A stretch of 12,343 bases of DNA, taken from Planctomycetota bacterium. Lineage in GTDB: Bacteria; Planctomycetota; UBA1135; UBA2386. The DNA lies in NCBI GenBank assembly GCA_020425885.1, contig JAGQRA010000332.1, positions 1-12,343 of the forward strand, read 5' to 3'. The first letter of the stretch is position 1. Each line of letters begins with the position of its first letter. The notes beneath the pieces were generated by a model. It saw only the letters and a list, made by a program, of their open reading frames with translations. It was not told the DNA's origin and searched no databases. Shown piece by piece: positions 5,463-12,343 of this stretch. Position numbers and translations under genes: made by a program.

Positions 5463-7697
5463 ATGTCGAACAACCCACACGGTCCCGCGGCCAAGTCCGG
5501 ATCGGGCTGCCATTCTCATCAGCATGAAGCCGCGCACGACGGCAAGCGAGGGCCGGATGCCGCCCGAGGTCCGGCATCGCTAGGCAACTACACCTGCCCG
5601 ATGCATCCAGAGGTTCGGCAGGTAGGGCCAGGCCTCTGCCCGATCTGCGGCATGGCCTTGGAGCCGCTGGACGCCACCGTCGGCGAGGACGATTCCGAGT
5701 TCCGGGACATGCGTCGACGCTTCGTCTGGAGCATGGTCTTCACGTTGCCGATCCTGCTCCTCGCGATGGGCGACATGGTCTTGCCCGGCGCGCCCGTGCA
5801 CAGTTCCCTCGGAGCGTCTGCGCGCTGGCTCGAGCTCGCGTTCGCGACTCCCGTCGTTCTCTGGTCCGCTTGGCCCCTTTTGCTGCGGGGCTGGCAATCG
5901 GTCGCTCGCCGGAAGCTCAACATGTTCACGCTCATCGGCTTGGGCGTGTCTGTCGCATACGTCTACAGCGTGCTCGCCGTCGTCGCTCCGGCCTCGTTCC
6001 CCGATGGGTTCCGGGGCGAGCACGGTGTTGCGGTCTACTTCGAAGCGGCGGCGGTCATCGTGACCCTCGTGCTGCTCGGCCAGGTTTTGGAACTGCGCGC
6101 GCGCAGCAGCACGGGGGCTGCGATCCGGGCCCTTCTCGACCTGTCACCGAAGACGACTCATCGCATCGGGGCGGATGGCGACGAAGAGGAGATCGTGCTC
6201 GACGCGGTGCAGGTCGGTGACCGTCTTCGAGTGCGTCCGGGCGAAGCGATTCCCGTCGACGGCAGAGTCGTCGAAGGCAAGAGTTCCGTGGACGAGTCGA
6301 TGGTGACCGGCGAACCCGTTCCGGTCGAGAAGGCTGCGAACGACGCGGTCGTTGGCGGCACTGTCAACTCGACGGGGAGTCTGACTATCGTCGCCGAGAA
6401 GATCGGCAGCGAGACACTGCTCGCCCGAATCGTCCAGATGGTTGCGGATGCCCAGCGCAGCCGAGCCCCGATCCAGCGCCTGGCCGACCAGGTTGCGGCA
6501 TGGTTCGTGCCGGCCGTCATCGCCAGCGCGGCACTCTCGTTCGCCATCTGGAGCGTTTGGGGACCGGAGCCTCGCCTCGCCTACGGCCTACTCAATGCGG
6601 TCGCGGTGCTGATCATCGCCTGTCCGTGCGCACTGGGGCTGGCGACGCCGATGTCGATCATGGTGGCGACGGGCCGAGGAGCGCGGCTCGGTGTGCTGTT
6701 CCGGGATGCGCAGGCGATCGAGAGCCTGCGCGACGTGGATACGCTCGTCGTCGACAAGACCGGCACGCTGACGCTCGGACAACCGAGGCTGACGCATGTT
6801 GCTCCTCGGAACGCGGCCGACGAGACGTCTGTCTTGAGGTTGGCCGCGAGCCTGGAGTCGCGAAGCGAGCATCCACTCGCTCGCTCGATCGTGGCCGGCG
6901 CGGAAGAACGCGGCGTGTCTGCGGGCGACGTCCAGGATTTCGACTCCGTGACCGGCATGGGTGTTACGGGCCGGGTTGATGCGAAGACCGTAGCTCTTGG
7001 CAACCTGGCGTTGATGCAGCGTGCGGGCGTAACCGTCTCCGAGTCGGATGAGGCTCGAGCGAGGCAGCTGCGGCAGTCTGGCGCTACCGTGATGTTCGTC
7101 GCGGCCGGCGGGCAGCTCATCGGCCTACTCGCCGTATCGGACCCCATCAAGGAATCCACTCCGCAGGCCATCCAGGAGTTGCACGGCATGGGGTTGCGAA
7201 TCGTCATGCTCACCGGCGACAACCGCGAAACCGCCGAGGCCGTTGGTAGGGAATTGGGCATCGACGAGGTCTTCGCCGACGCCATGCCGGACCAGAAGCT
7301 TGCGACGATCGATCGGCTGCAGGGCGAAGGCTCCCGCATTGCGATGGCAGGGGACGGCATCAACGACTCGCCCGCCCTCGCGAAGGCCGATGTTGGCATC
7401 GCGATGGGAACGGGCACCGACGTCGCCATGGAGAGTGCGGCGGTCACTCTCGTCAAGGGTGACCTCCGCGGGATCGTTCGAGCCCGTCAGCTGAGCGGCG
7501 CCACGATGAGGAACATCAAGCAGAACCTCTTCTTCGCGTTTGGCTACAACGCCGCCGGCATTCCGCTAGCCGCGGGCCTGCTCTACCCGCTGAACGGATG
7601 GCTGCTGAGTCCCATGGTGGCAGCAGCGGCGATGAGCCTGAGCTCCGTCTCGGTGATCGCCAACGCGCTGAGGCTGCGGGGCTCCGGCAACACGTAG
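5463..7697 (+). CDS. copA: Copper/silver-exporting P1B-type ATPase
   Basis: A 744-residue inner-membrane ATPase exporting Cu(I) or Ag(I) from cytosol to periplasm. The N-terminus has a His-rich patch ([10 protein letters not shown], 16-25), then a heavy-metal-binding module, CPMHP (45-49) with GLCPICGM (57-64), in place of the usual HMA ferredoxin-like domain. Transmembrane helices follow at about 87-107, 122-143, 151-175, 190-211, 345-366 and 375-398. Signature sites are TGEP (282-285) in the actuator domain, the CPC metal site (387-389), DKTGTLT with phospho-acceptor D431, SEHPLA with H470, TGDNRETA (584-591) and GDGIND (630-635). The last two helices carry FAFGYN and MSLSSVSV, matching the YN and MxxxS metal-path residues of Cu(I) pumps. 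The length is usual for CopA. ATG at 5463 has only an AG-rich stretch upstream; a GTG at 5364 would add 33 residues without family similarity. Confidence 0.96.
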   Translation: MSNNPHGPAAKSGSGCHSHQHEAAHDGKRGPDAARGPASLGNYTCPMHPEVRQVGPGLCPICGMALEPLDATVGEDDSEFRDMRRRFVWSMVFTLPILLLAMGDMVLPGAPVHSSLGASARWLELAFATPVVLWSAWPLLLRGWQSVARRKLNMFTLIGLGVSVAYVYSVLAVVAPASFPDGFRGEHGVAVYFEAAAVIVTLVLLGQVLELRARSSTGAAIRALLDLSPKTTHRIGADGDEEEIVLDAVQVGDRLRVRPGEAIPVDGRVVEGKSSVDESMVTGEPVPVEKAANDAVVGGTVNSTGSLTIVAEKIGSETLLARIVQMVADAQRSRAPIQRLADQVAAWFVPAVIASAALSFAIWSVWGPEPRLAYGLLNAVAVLIIACPCALGLATPMSIMVATGRGARLGVLFRDAQAIESLRDVDTLVVDKTGTLTLGQPRLTHVAPRNAADETSVLRLAASLESRSEHPLARSIVAGAEERGVSAGDVQDFDSVTGMGVTGRVDAKTVALGNLALMQRAGVTVSESDEARARQLRQSGATVMFVAAGGQLIGLLAVSDPIKESTPQAIQELHGMGLRIVMLTGDNRETAEAVGRELGIDEVFADAMPDQKLATIDRLQGEGSRIAMAGDGINDSPALAKADVGIAMGTGTDVAMESAAVTLVKGDLRGIVRARQLSGATMRNIKQNLFFAFGYNAAGIPLAAGLLYPLNGWLLSPMVAAAAMSLSSVSVIANALRLRGSGNT

Positions 7698-7709
7698 CCG
7701 CGTGTTGCC
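7686..7709 (+). terminator. Strong hairpin spanning the ATPase stop codon
   Basis: GGCAACACG (7686-7694) and CGTGTTGCC (7701-7709) are perfect nine-base arms around TAGCCG; the loop includes the TAG stop codon (7695-7697). A second stem, GCCTGC-CTCG-GCGGGC (7707-7722, one G-T pair), overlaps its 3' arm and would compete with it. No T-run follows, so intrinsic termination is uncertain. It may act as a 3'-end stabiliser or partial terminator separating the ATPase from the cusCB genes. Confidence 0.45.
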
Positions 7710-8103
7710 TGCCTCGGCGGGCGGGACCAGCCAGGACCTGACGACCAGCCCTCCAGATCCTGTTGGGCAACATCGGGCGGCATCTTGATCCGATGGCGCC
7801 AGAGGGGATGAAGCCAAGGGCTACCTGGCGGCAGCTGGAGTTCCGATCACGAAGGAGGCGGTGTCGAAGCAGAATGCCCCACAAGTCCGCATTCCCTTCC
7901 GTCGGGTGGCAGCGCCACCGGTAGTGCCAGCATGTCTGCCTGGGTACGCAAGTTGCCACGCAGCCGATCGTCCGCGACTGGCCTACACGCGCCGGCGCCC
8001 ACACGCAAACCAGGAGCCATGCTGCACCACCCCGCCGTTCCCTGGCATTCCCGTTCATGCTGTCAGCATGAGACGTTGCGCCAACGGGGTGCCGTGTAAC
8101 TGC
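7698..8103 (+). other. Spacer between ATPase and Cys-rich gene, no supported gene
   Basis: About 400 bases without a convincing protein. A reading frame continuous with the Cys-rich gene starts with GTG at 7861, and a very strong AAGGAGG (7852-7858) lies only two bases before it, but translating it would bury the signal peptide 80 residues inside the chain. The interval also holds the overlapping hairpins at its left end and a small inverted repeat, TGTTG-GG-CAACA (7761-7772). A metal-responsive promoter for the downstream genes would be expected here, but I found no clear MerR-type operator. Confidence 0.45.
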
Positions 8104-8496
8104 ATGCCCCTGTCCCGCTCAATCCTGGCTTGGCTCTGCGGGGTCCTGATGCTGATCTCAGGAATGCCGCTTGGGGCACAGGTCGCTTGCGAACACGACG
8201 CGCCCGCTGTCCATGGAGGCGTGGTGGCGGGGTGTTGTGACGTGCGATGCTGTTGCTGCCAGCGGTCCGGGGACCAGAAGACTTGTCACTGCGACAAGGG
8301 CGAGCACCCTGCCCCTCCGCCGGCCGCCCCGGCGCCGCACCAGGAACAGGCGACTGAGCCGAAGTCGACATGGCGACCGCTGCCGCCTGCAACCCTGCCG
8401 GCCTGCGAGCCACAGATCCTGGAGGATGCGGGGCTCCCTATCGGGCTGCTGCCGCAGCTCTCGCGACAGAAGGCGCTGTCGGTCTGGCTCTGCTAG
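8104..8496 (+). CDS. Small secreted cysteine-rich protein, likely metal-binding
   Basis: A 130-residue protein between the ATPase and cusC-like genes. Residues about 5-28 form a hydrophobic signal peptide (SILAWLCGVLMLISG, then GAQVA), with probable cleavage before C29. The mature part contains 11 cysteines, concentrated in GCCDVRCCCCQ (43-53) and TCHCDKGEH (60-68) with histidines nearby, then a Pro/Ala-rich stretch (69-80) and a C-terminal segment ending in a cysteine (SVWLC). I do not recognise a family. Cysteine clusters in a periplasmic protein next to Cu(I) pumps suggest a metal buffer or chaperone, but this is inferred from composition and context. The start is uncertain: ATG at 8104 places the signal peptide at the N-terminus, while ATG at 8068 would add 12 residues. 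Neither has a strong ribosome binding site. Confidence 0.6.
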   Translation: MPLSRSILAWLCGVLMLISGMPLGAQVACEHDAPAVHGGVVAGCCDVRCCCCQRSGDQKTCHCDKGEHPAPPPAAPAPHQEQATEPKSTWRPLPPATLPACEPQILEDAGLPIGLLPQLSRQKALSVWLC

Positions 8497-8542
8497 CGGA
8501 CCTCGGTAGAAGCACTCTGTACCCACCGCATCATGGTGGACG

Positions 8543-8557
8543 CCGGCGACTCGCCGG
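8543..8557 (+). repeat. GC-rich hairpin before the cusC-like gene
   Basis: CCGGCGA (8543-8549) and TCGCCGG (8551-8557) form a near-perfect palindrome around a single C, folding in practice as a five-pair stem with a five-base loop. It lies in the 104-base gap between the Cys-rich gene and the outer-membrane gene. There is no T-run, so it may be a partial terminator, an mRNA stabiliser or a protein-binding palindrome. Confidence 0.3.
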
Positions 8558-8600
8558 TGGTCAGTCTGTCAACCGATCCCGTTTCAAGCCGAGACCAACC

Positions 8601-10052
8601 ATGGCCTTCCACTGCCGGGCCTGCGCATCCATTCGATCAACAGCGCTATTGTTGGTGCTGCTCTCCCTGGGCGGCTGTTCGGCGTTCTATGAGCTGTCAC
8701 CGGAGGTCCAGCAACGCATTGCCAGCGAGAGCGAGGCTCTCTCGCCGAAGATCACGGAAGACGAAGCGGTACAGGAGGCGGCGTCCTCGGCGATCCGCAG
8801 AGAGCTGGCGTTGCCAGAGCCGATCGCGATTCCCGAGTCGGCCGCGCTGCGTGACTACGTGCAGCTCGCGCTGAGCCGCAACCCCAGGATCCAGGCACGC
8901 ATCCGCGACATCGAAGCTCTCGGCCTGCGTGTGCCGCAGGTTTCGTCGCTGAGCGACCCCATGCTTTCGATCGTGCCGCCTACCGGCGACATGGTGCAGA
9001 CAGCGGGCGGCGAGATGGGTGGTGCCATCGGTCTCAGCCAGGGAATGCCGTGGCCCGGCAAGCTCTCGGCGATGGGCCGCGCTGCCGAGCAGGTGGTTCG
9101 CATCGCCCTCTCGAACCTGGACACCGAGCGACTCCGCGTGATCGCCGACGTCAAGCAGGCCTACGCGGACCTCTACCAGGCGCAGGTTTCGATCGACGTC
9201 AGCCGCGAGCTCGAGACGCTACTGCAGCGCGTTCGTGACAGCGCTCAGGCTCGCGTCGCGGCCGGGACCACGAGCCAGCAGGACCTGCTGCGCTCCGAGG
9301 TCGAGCTCTACGCACTCACCAACACGCGCATCGACTACGAGCAACAATTCACGACCACAGCGGCGCGGCTCAACATCCTCATGGATCGCGCCGTCGACGC
9401 GCCACTTCCGGCGCCACGTGCGATCGAGCCGGAGCCGCTGCAGTGGCGGCTTCTGGACCTCCTGCGTCGTACGGACGAAACAAGTCCACAGCTCGCGGCT
9501 CTGCGGCAGGCCGTGCAGCGTGACCTCGTGAACGTCGAACTCGCGAAGCTGCAGTACTACCCAGACTTCAGTCTGGGCGGGTTGTTCACCTTCATCATGA
9601 ACGGGGGCCGCAGTCCCGTTGCCAACGGAGATGACGTCTGGAGCCTCAACGTCGGCGTCACGCTGCCCATCTGGTTCGACAAGTTGCGCAGCGGGGTTCT
9701 GCAGCGCAACGCGGAAACCTTGGCGAGCGCACTTCGCTACCGCAGCGGCCGCAACGACGTGCTCTTCGCGCTGCAGAACCTGCTGGTGCGGGTCGACACC
9801 GACTATCGCAAGGCGATCCTGCTGCGGGATGGCATCCTGCCGCGCGCGCAGCAGGCAGTGAGCGTAGCCCAGAGCGGCTACGAAGCTGGCCGAGTCGACT
9901 TCGCCACGCTGCTAGCTGGATGGCGGCGCCTCCTCGAATTGAGCCTCGACTACCACCGCTCCCTGGCCAGCCTGGAGCGCAACCTCAGTGAAGTGGAGTT
10001 CGTCGCCGGCGGCGATCTGCAGCCGCGCGACCCACAGGAGAAGCGACCATGA
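8601..10052 (+). CDS. cusC: CusC/TolC-family outer-membrane efflux lipoprotein
   Basis: A 483-residue outer-membrane channel of the TolC/OEP family, expected to form the exit duct of a tripartite metal efflux pump. It begins with a lipoprotein signal peptide: a hydrophobic stretch (ALLLVLLSLG) and lipobox LGGC with C26 as the lipidated residue. Two OEP-type repeats follow. The first, about 75-270, has the helices RNPRIQARIRDIEALGL and DLYQAQVSIDVSRELETL; the second, about 285-470, has YYPDFSLGG, NVGVTLPIWF and the long helix ending DYHRSLASLERNLSEVEF. GVTLPIW is a typical strand-to-helix motif of the family. ATG at 8601 puts the signal peptide at the N-terminus; the frame extends to 8370, but the extra residues are not protein-like. 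The stop overlaps the adaptor ATG by four bases (ATGA), so the two are co-translated. The metal assignment rests on the neighbours. Confidence 0.93.
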   Translation: MAFHCRACASIRSTALLLVLLSLGGCSAFYELSPEVQQRIASESEALSPKITEDEAVQEAASSAIRRELALPEPIAIPESAALRDYVQLALSRNPRIQARIRDIEALGLRVPQVSSLSDPMLSIVPPTGDMVQTAGGEMGGAIGLSQGMPWPGKLSAMGRAAEQVVRIALSNLDTERLRVIADVKQAYADLYQAQVSIDVSRELETLLQRVRDSAQARVAAGTTSQQDLLRSEVELYALTNTRIDYEQQFTTTAARLNILMDRAVDAPLPAPRAIEPEPLQWRLLDLLRRTDETSPQLAALRQAVQRDLVNVELAKLQYYPDFSLGGLFTFIMNGGRSPVANGDDVWSLNVGVTLPIWFDKLRSGVLQRNAETLASALRYRSGRNDVLFALQNLLVRVDTDYRKAILLRDGILPRAQQAVSVAQSGYEAGRVDFATLLAGWRRLLELSLDYHRSLASLERNLSEVEFVAGGDLQPRDPQEKRP

Positions 10053-12343
10053 ACCCAGCGAGTAATTCGACTGTCCCCGCGCCCACCGAGAATCGCCAGC
10101 CGCCCAAAGCCTGGCGCACGTTTCGCCTGCTCGTGCTGCTCCTGATCGTTGGCGGCAGCATGTTGTTCATCGGCGACCGGTTTGGTCAGCGCATCGGCGC
10201 AACGCTTCGGCAGATGTGGAGTGACATCACCGGGTCCAAGCCTCACGGCGAGAGCAAGGAGGCGAGCAACAAGTTCTACACCTGCGGCATGCACCCCTGG
10301 GTGATCCTGCCGGAGCCGGGGCTCTGCCCGATCTGCCACATGGATCTGACTCCGCTCGACCCGGCGAAGTTCACCGGCGAGATCGCGATCGACCCTGTGC
10401 TGGCGCAGAACATCGGCGTGCGGACCGCCCTCGTCGAGACGGGACCGCTGGTGGGCACGGTGCGAACGGTCGGCAAGGTCGACTACGACGAGACGCGCCT
10501 GCACGACGTCAACCTCAAGGTCGCAGGCTGGATCGAAGAGCTACACGTCGACTTCCTCGGCGCCAACGTCGAGAAGGGCCAGGCGCTATTCGAGCTCTAC
10601 GCCCCCGAACTGTTCTCGGCGCAGCAAGAGTACGTGCTTGCGCTCCAGCAACAGCAGCTTCCGGGGGTCGTGCATGTGCCGCGCGTCGCGGAGGACGCGG
10701 TGTCCGGACTGCAGGCGACTCGTACGCGGCTGACGTACTTCGGCATCGACGACGAGCAGATCGAGGAACTCGCCAAGACAAGGCAGCCGCGGAAGACGAT
10801 GACGATCAAGAGCCCGATCTCCGGCACCGTCATCCGGAAGATGGCGGTCGCCGGCATGCGGGTCGATCCGGGCATGCAGATGTACCGGATCGCAGACCTC
10901 ACCAAGGTATGGGTGACGGTCACTGTCTACGAGTACCAGCTGCCGTTCGTCGAGCTGGGTCAGGAAGCAACCATGACCCTCTCGTACATCCCGGGAGAGG
11001 AGTTCCCAGGACGCGTCACCTACGTCTATCCGTGGACCGACGAGAAGACTCGCGAGGTGAATGTCCGCCTCGAGTTCGACAACGACAGCGGCCTGCTCAA
11101 GCCTGGCATGTTCGCCAATGTGCAACTCCGGCGGACGCTGGCTGCCGAGCGGACACTGGTCAGCCGATCGGCGGTCATCGACACCGGCGAACGTCAGGTC
11201 GCCTTCGTGAGTCTCGGAGGTGGACGCTTCGAACCGCGCCCGTTGCGTCTGGGCATCGAGACCGAAGGCGGAAAGGTCGAAGTCGTCGATGGCCTGAAGC
11301 CCGGCGAACGAGTCGTCACCAGCGCCCAGTTCCTGCTGGACAGCGAGAGCAAGATCCGTGAGGGCCTGCTGCGAATGATCCGCGGCGACCTGGTCGGCAG
11401 CGAGCAGGAGGGTGTCGCAGGGCCGGAGATCGACGCGCTGCCACCGGATCTCGCCGCGGCCGTGGGGCGAACCCTCGGCGCATACTTGCAGATCGGCAGC
11501 CAGCTCGCGAGCGACACGACGACGGGGATCGGAGAACAAGCGCGTTCGCTTGCTCAGGGCGTGGATGCGATGCTCGCGGTCGCCATTCCAGGCCACGAGC
11601 ACTTCTGGCACCAGCACGACGAGGCAGCGACGATCCGGGGCAAGGCGCTGGAACTCGCCGGGCTTGCTGACCTCGCTGCGGCGCGGTTGGCCTTCTACGA
11701 CCTGAGCATCGCCTTCGGGAAGCTGCTGCGGGCGACCGGTGTCCCCTCGACCCACGAGCAAGCAGTCGAGGAATTGCATTGCCCGATGTTCCGCGAAGAC
11801 CAGGGCGGTGCGATCTGGCTGCAGGAAGCGGGGGCAGTTCGCAATCCGTACTTCGGCAGCAAGATGCTGGGGTGCTTCGATCGTCGTTCTTCGCTGCCGC
11901 ATGCCGAAGCCGGCTCCCCCCGAGGCGAAACAGCAGTCGTAGACAATGCCGTCGACGCCATCGTCGCCAGCTATCTGGGGGCCGCGGATGCGCTAGCTCA
12001 GGACAGGACCGATGGACTTCCGGAATCGTGGGGAGATCTGCGGAAGAGTGCTCAGGCTCTCGCGGGGGCAGCCCAGGGCAAGACAGCCGAACTTGCGAAA
12101 CGACTTGCGGCAGCGGTGCCCGCCGACAACCTCGATCTGGCTGCCACGCGGGAGGCGTTCGAGAACCTGTCGAAAGCGGTCATCGATCTCTTGCGGGAGG
12201 CCCCGGCCGGCCGTGTCCTCGAGCGTGCCTTCTGTCCGATGGTCGAGGCCTCGTGGTTGCAGTCCGACAAGCAGCTCCGCAACCCCTACATGGGCGCCGA
12301 GATGCTCGAGTGCGGCAGCGTCAAGGAGACCCTGCCTGCGCGG
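10049..12343 (+). CDS. cusB: CusB-type periplasmic adaptor with metal-binding module and DUF3347-like repeats (partial)
   Basis: A membrane-fusion adaptor of a heavy-metal RND system, 765 residues in the window and still open at the right edge. A membrane anchor lies at about 25-43 (FRLLVLLLIVGGSML). A heavy-metal-binding module follows: YTCGMHP (77-83) with GLCPICHM (91-98), giving C79, H82, C93 and C96 as ligands. The adaptor core runs from about 110 to 445: the barrel-sandwich strand VAGWIEELHVDFLGANVEKGQ, a helical hairpin (188-250), SPISGTVIRKMAVAGMRV, and the beta-barrel domain ending KPGMFANVQL. The tail, about 465-765, has two DUF3347-like units, each with CPM followed by W-L-Q and NPYxGxxML-x-C: C578/C609 and C729/C755. 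AGGAG lies eight bases before the ATG. An RND pump (cusA) should follow beyond the window. CusB from E. coli is about 400 residues, so this version is strongly extended. Confidence 0.93.
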   Translation, partial: MNPASNSTVPAPTENRQPPKAWRTFRLLVLLLIVGGSMLFIGDRFGQRIGATLRQMWSDITGSKPHGESKEASNKFYTCGMHPWVILPEPGLCPICHMDLTPLDPAKFTGEIAIDPVLAQNIGVRTALVETGPLVGTVRTVGKVDYDETRLHDVNLKVAGWIEELHVDFLGANVEKGQALFELYAPELFSAQQEYVLALQQQQLPGVVHVPRVAEDAVSGLQATRTRLTYFGIDDEQIEELAKTRQPRKTMTIKSPISGTVIRKMAVAGMRVDPGMQMYRIADLTKVWVTVTVYEYQLPFVELGQEATMTLSYIPGEEFPGRVTYVYPWTDEKTREVNVRLEFDNDSGLLKPGMFANVQLRRTLAAERTLVSRSAVIDTGERQVAFVSLGGGRFEPRPLRLGIETEGGKVEVVDGLKPGERVVTSAQFLLDSESKIREGLLRMIRGDLVGSEQEGVAGPEIDALPPDLAAAVGRTLGAYLQIGSQLASDTTTGIGEQARSLAQGVDAMLAVAIPGHEHFWHQHDEAATIRGKALELAGLADLAAARLAFYDLSIAFGKLLRATGVPSTHEQAVEELHCPMFREDQGGAIWLQEAGAVRNPYFGSKMLGCFDRRSSLPHAEAGSPRGETAVVDNAVDAIVASYLGAADALAQDRTDGLPESWGDLRKSAQALAGAAQGKTAELAKRLAAAVPADNLDLAATREAFENLSKAVIDLLREAPAGRVLERAFCPMVEASWLQSDKQLRNPYMGAEMLECGSVKETLPAR

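Noticed and set aside
7686..7772. GCAAC/GTTGC arms near the copA stop and TGTTG-GG-CAACA as further XRE operator sites
   Set aside because: The half-site is only five bases and will occur by chance often; spacing and flanks differ from the 4227-4244 repeat and there is no promoter beside them.
7874..7924. A 16-codon leader peptide frame (ATG at 7874) below the strong AAGGAGG
   Set aside because: Spacing to the ribosome binding site is about 15 bases, and nothing about the peptide (no Cys or His run, no attenuator-like hairpins that fit) suggests a regulatory leader.
7861..8103. GTG start at 7861 with AAGGAGG just upstream, extending the Cys-rich protein to 211 residues
   Set aside because: The ribosome binding site is only two bases from the GTG, and the extension would place the signal peptide about 80 residues into the chain.
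8370..8600. Upstream extension of the cusC-like frame
   Set aside because: It overlaps the Cys-rich gene in another frame and would bury the lipoprotein signal peptide; ATG at 8601 fits the family.

Overview
The window is a GC-rich stretch from a diderm (Gram-negative-type) bacterium. The diderm call rests on an outer-membrane TolC-family lipoprotein and a periplasmic adaptor. GC-rich third positions, the heavy-metal-binding CxxH...CxxC modules in both copper proteins, and an adaptor carrying two DUF3347-like repeats would fit Planctomycetota or some Pseudomonadota, but I cannot fix the phylum. There are two functional blocks, and no transposase, integrase, tRNA or CRISPR array is visible.

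Block 1 (about 289-5318) is a bacterial ubiquitin-like conjugation locus with its own regulators. A five-gene minus-strand operon reads right to left: a multiubiquitin-type beta-grasp domain fused to a Prok-E2_E-type UBC domain (4213-3560), a JAMM/Mov34 metallopeptidase (3559-3017), a ThiF/E1-type adenylating enzyme (3030-2215), a small unknown protein (2098-1847) and a 513-residue protein with a likely papain-like Cys-His-Asp/Asn centre (1830-289). The first three genes abut or overlap. On the plus strand, diverging from the operon across 111 bp, are an XRE repressor and an ImmA/IrrE-type HExxH peptidase whose genes also overlap. The intergenic region has two opposed promoter candidates that share a palindromic TTGCAA -35 box, plus a perfect inverted repeat (CGTTGC-N6-GCAACG) between the operon promoter and its first gene. 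This layout suggests a repressed, inducible, probably anti-phage or stress-response system. Its most unusual property is that the E2-like protein has no cysteine at all, and the E1 lacks a cysteine in the loop where a catalytic one would be expected, so canonical thioester relay looks impossible at the E2.

Block 2 (about 5463-12343, plus strand) is a copper or silver efflux cluster: a CPC-type P1B ATPase (copA-like), a small secreted cysteine-rich protein, a CusC/TolC-type outer-membrane lipoprotein, and a CusB-type adaptor that overlaps it by 4 bp (ATGA) and runs off the right edge. The ATPase would export cytosolic metal to the periplasm, the Cys-rich protein could buffer it there, and CusB-CusC, with an RND pump presumably encoded beyond the window, would export it across the outer membrane.

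The left 288 bases and the 7698-8103 interval hold no gene I can support; both contain inverted repeats, noted below.
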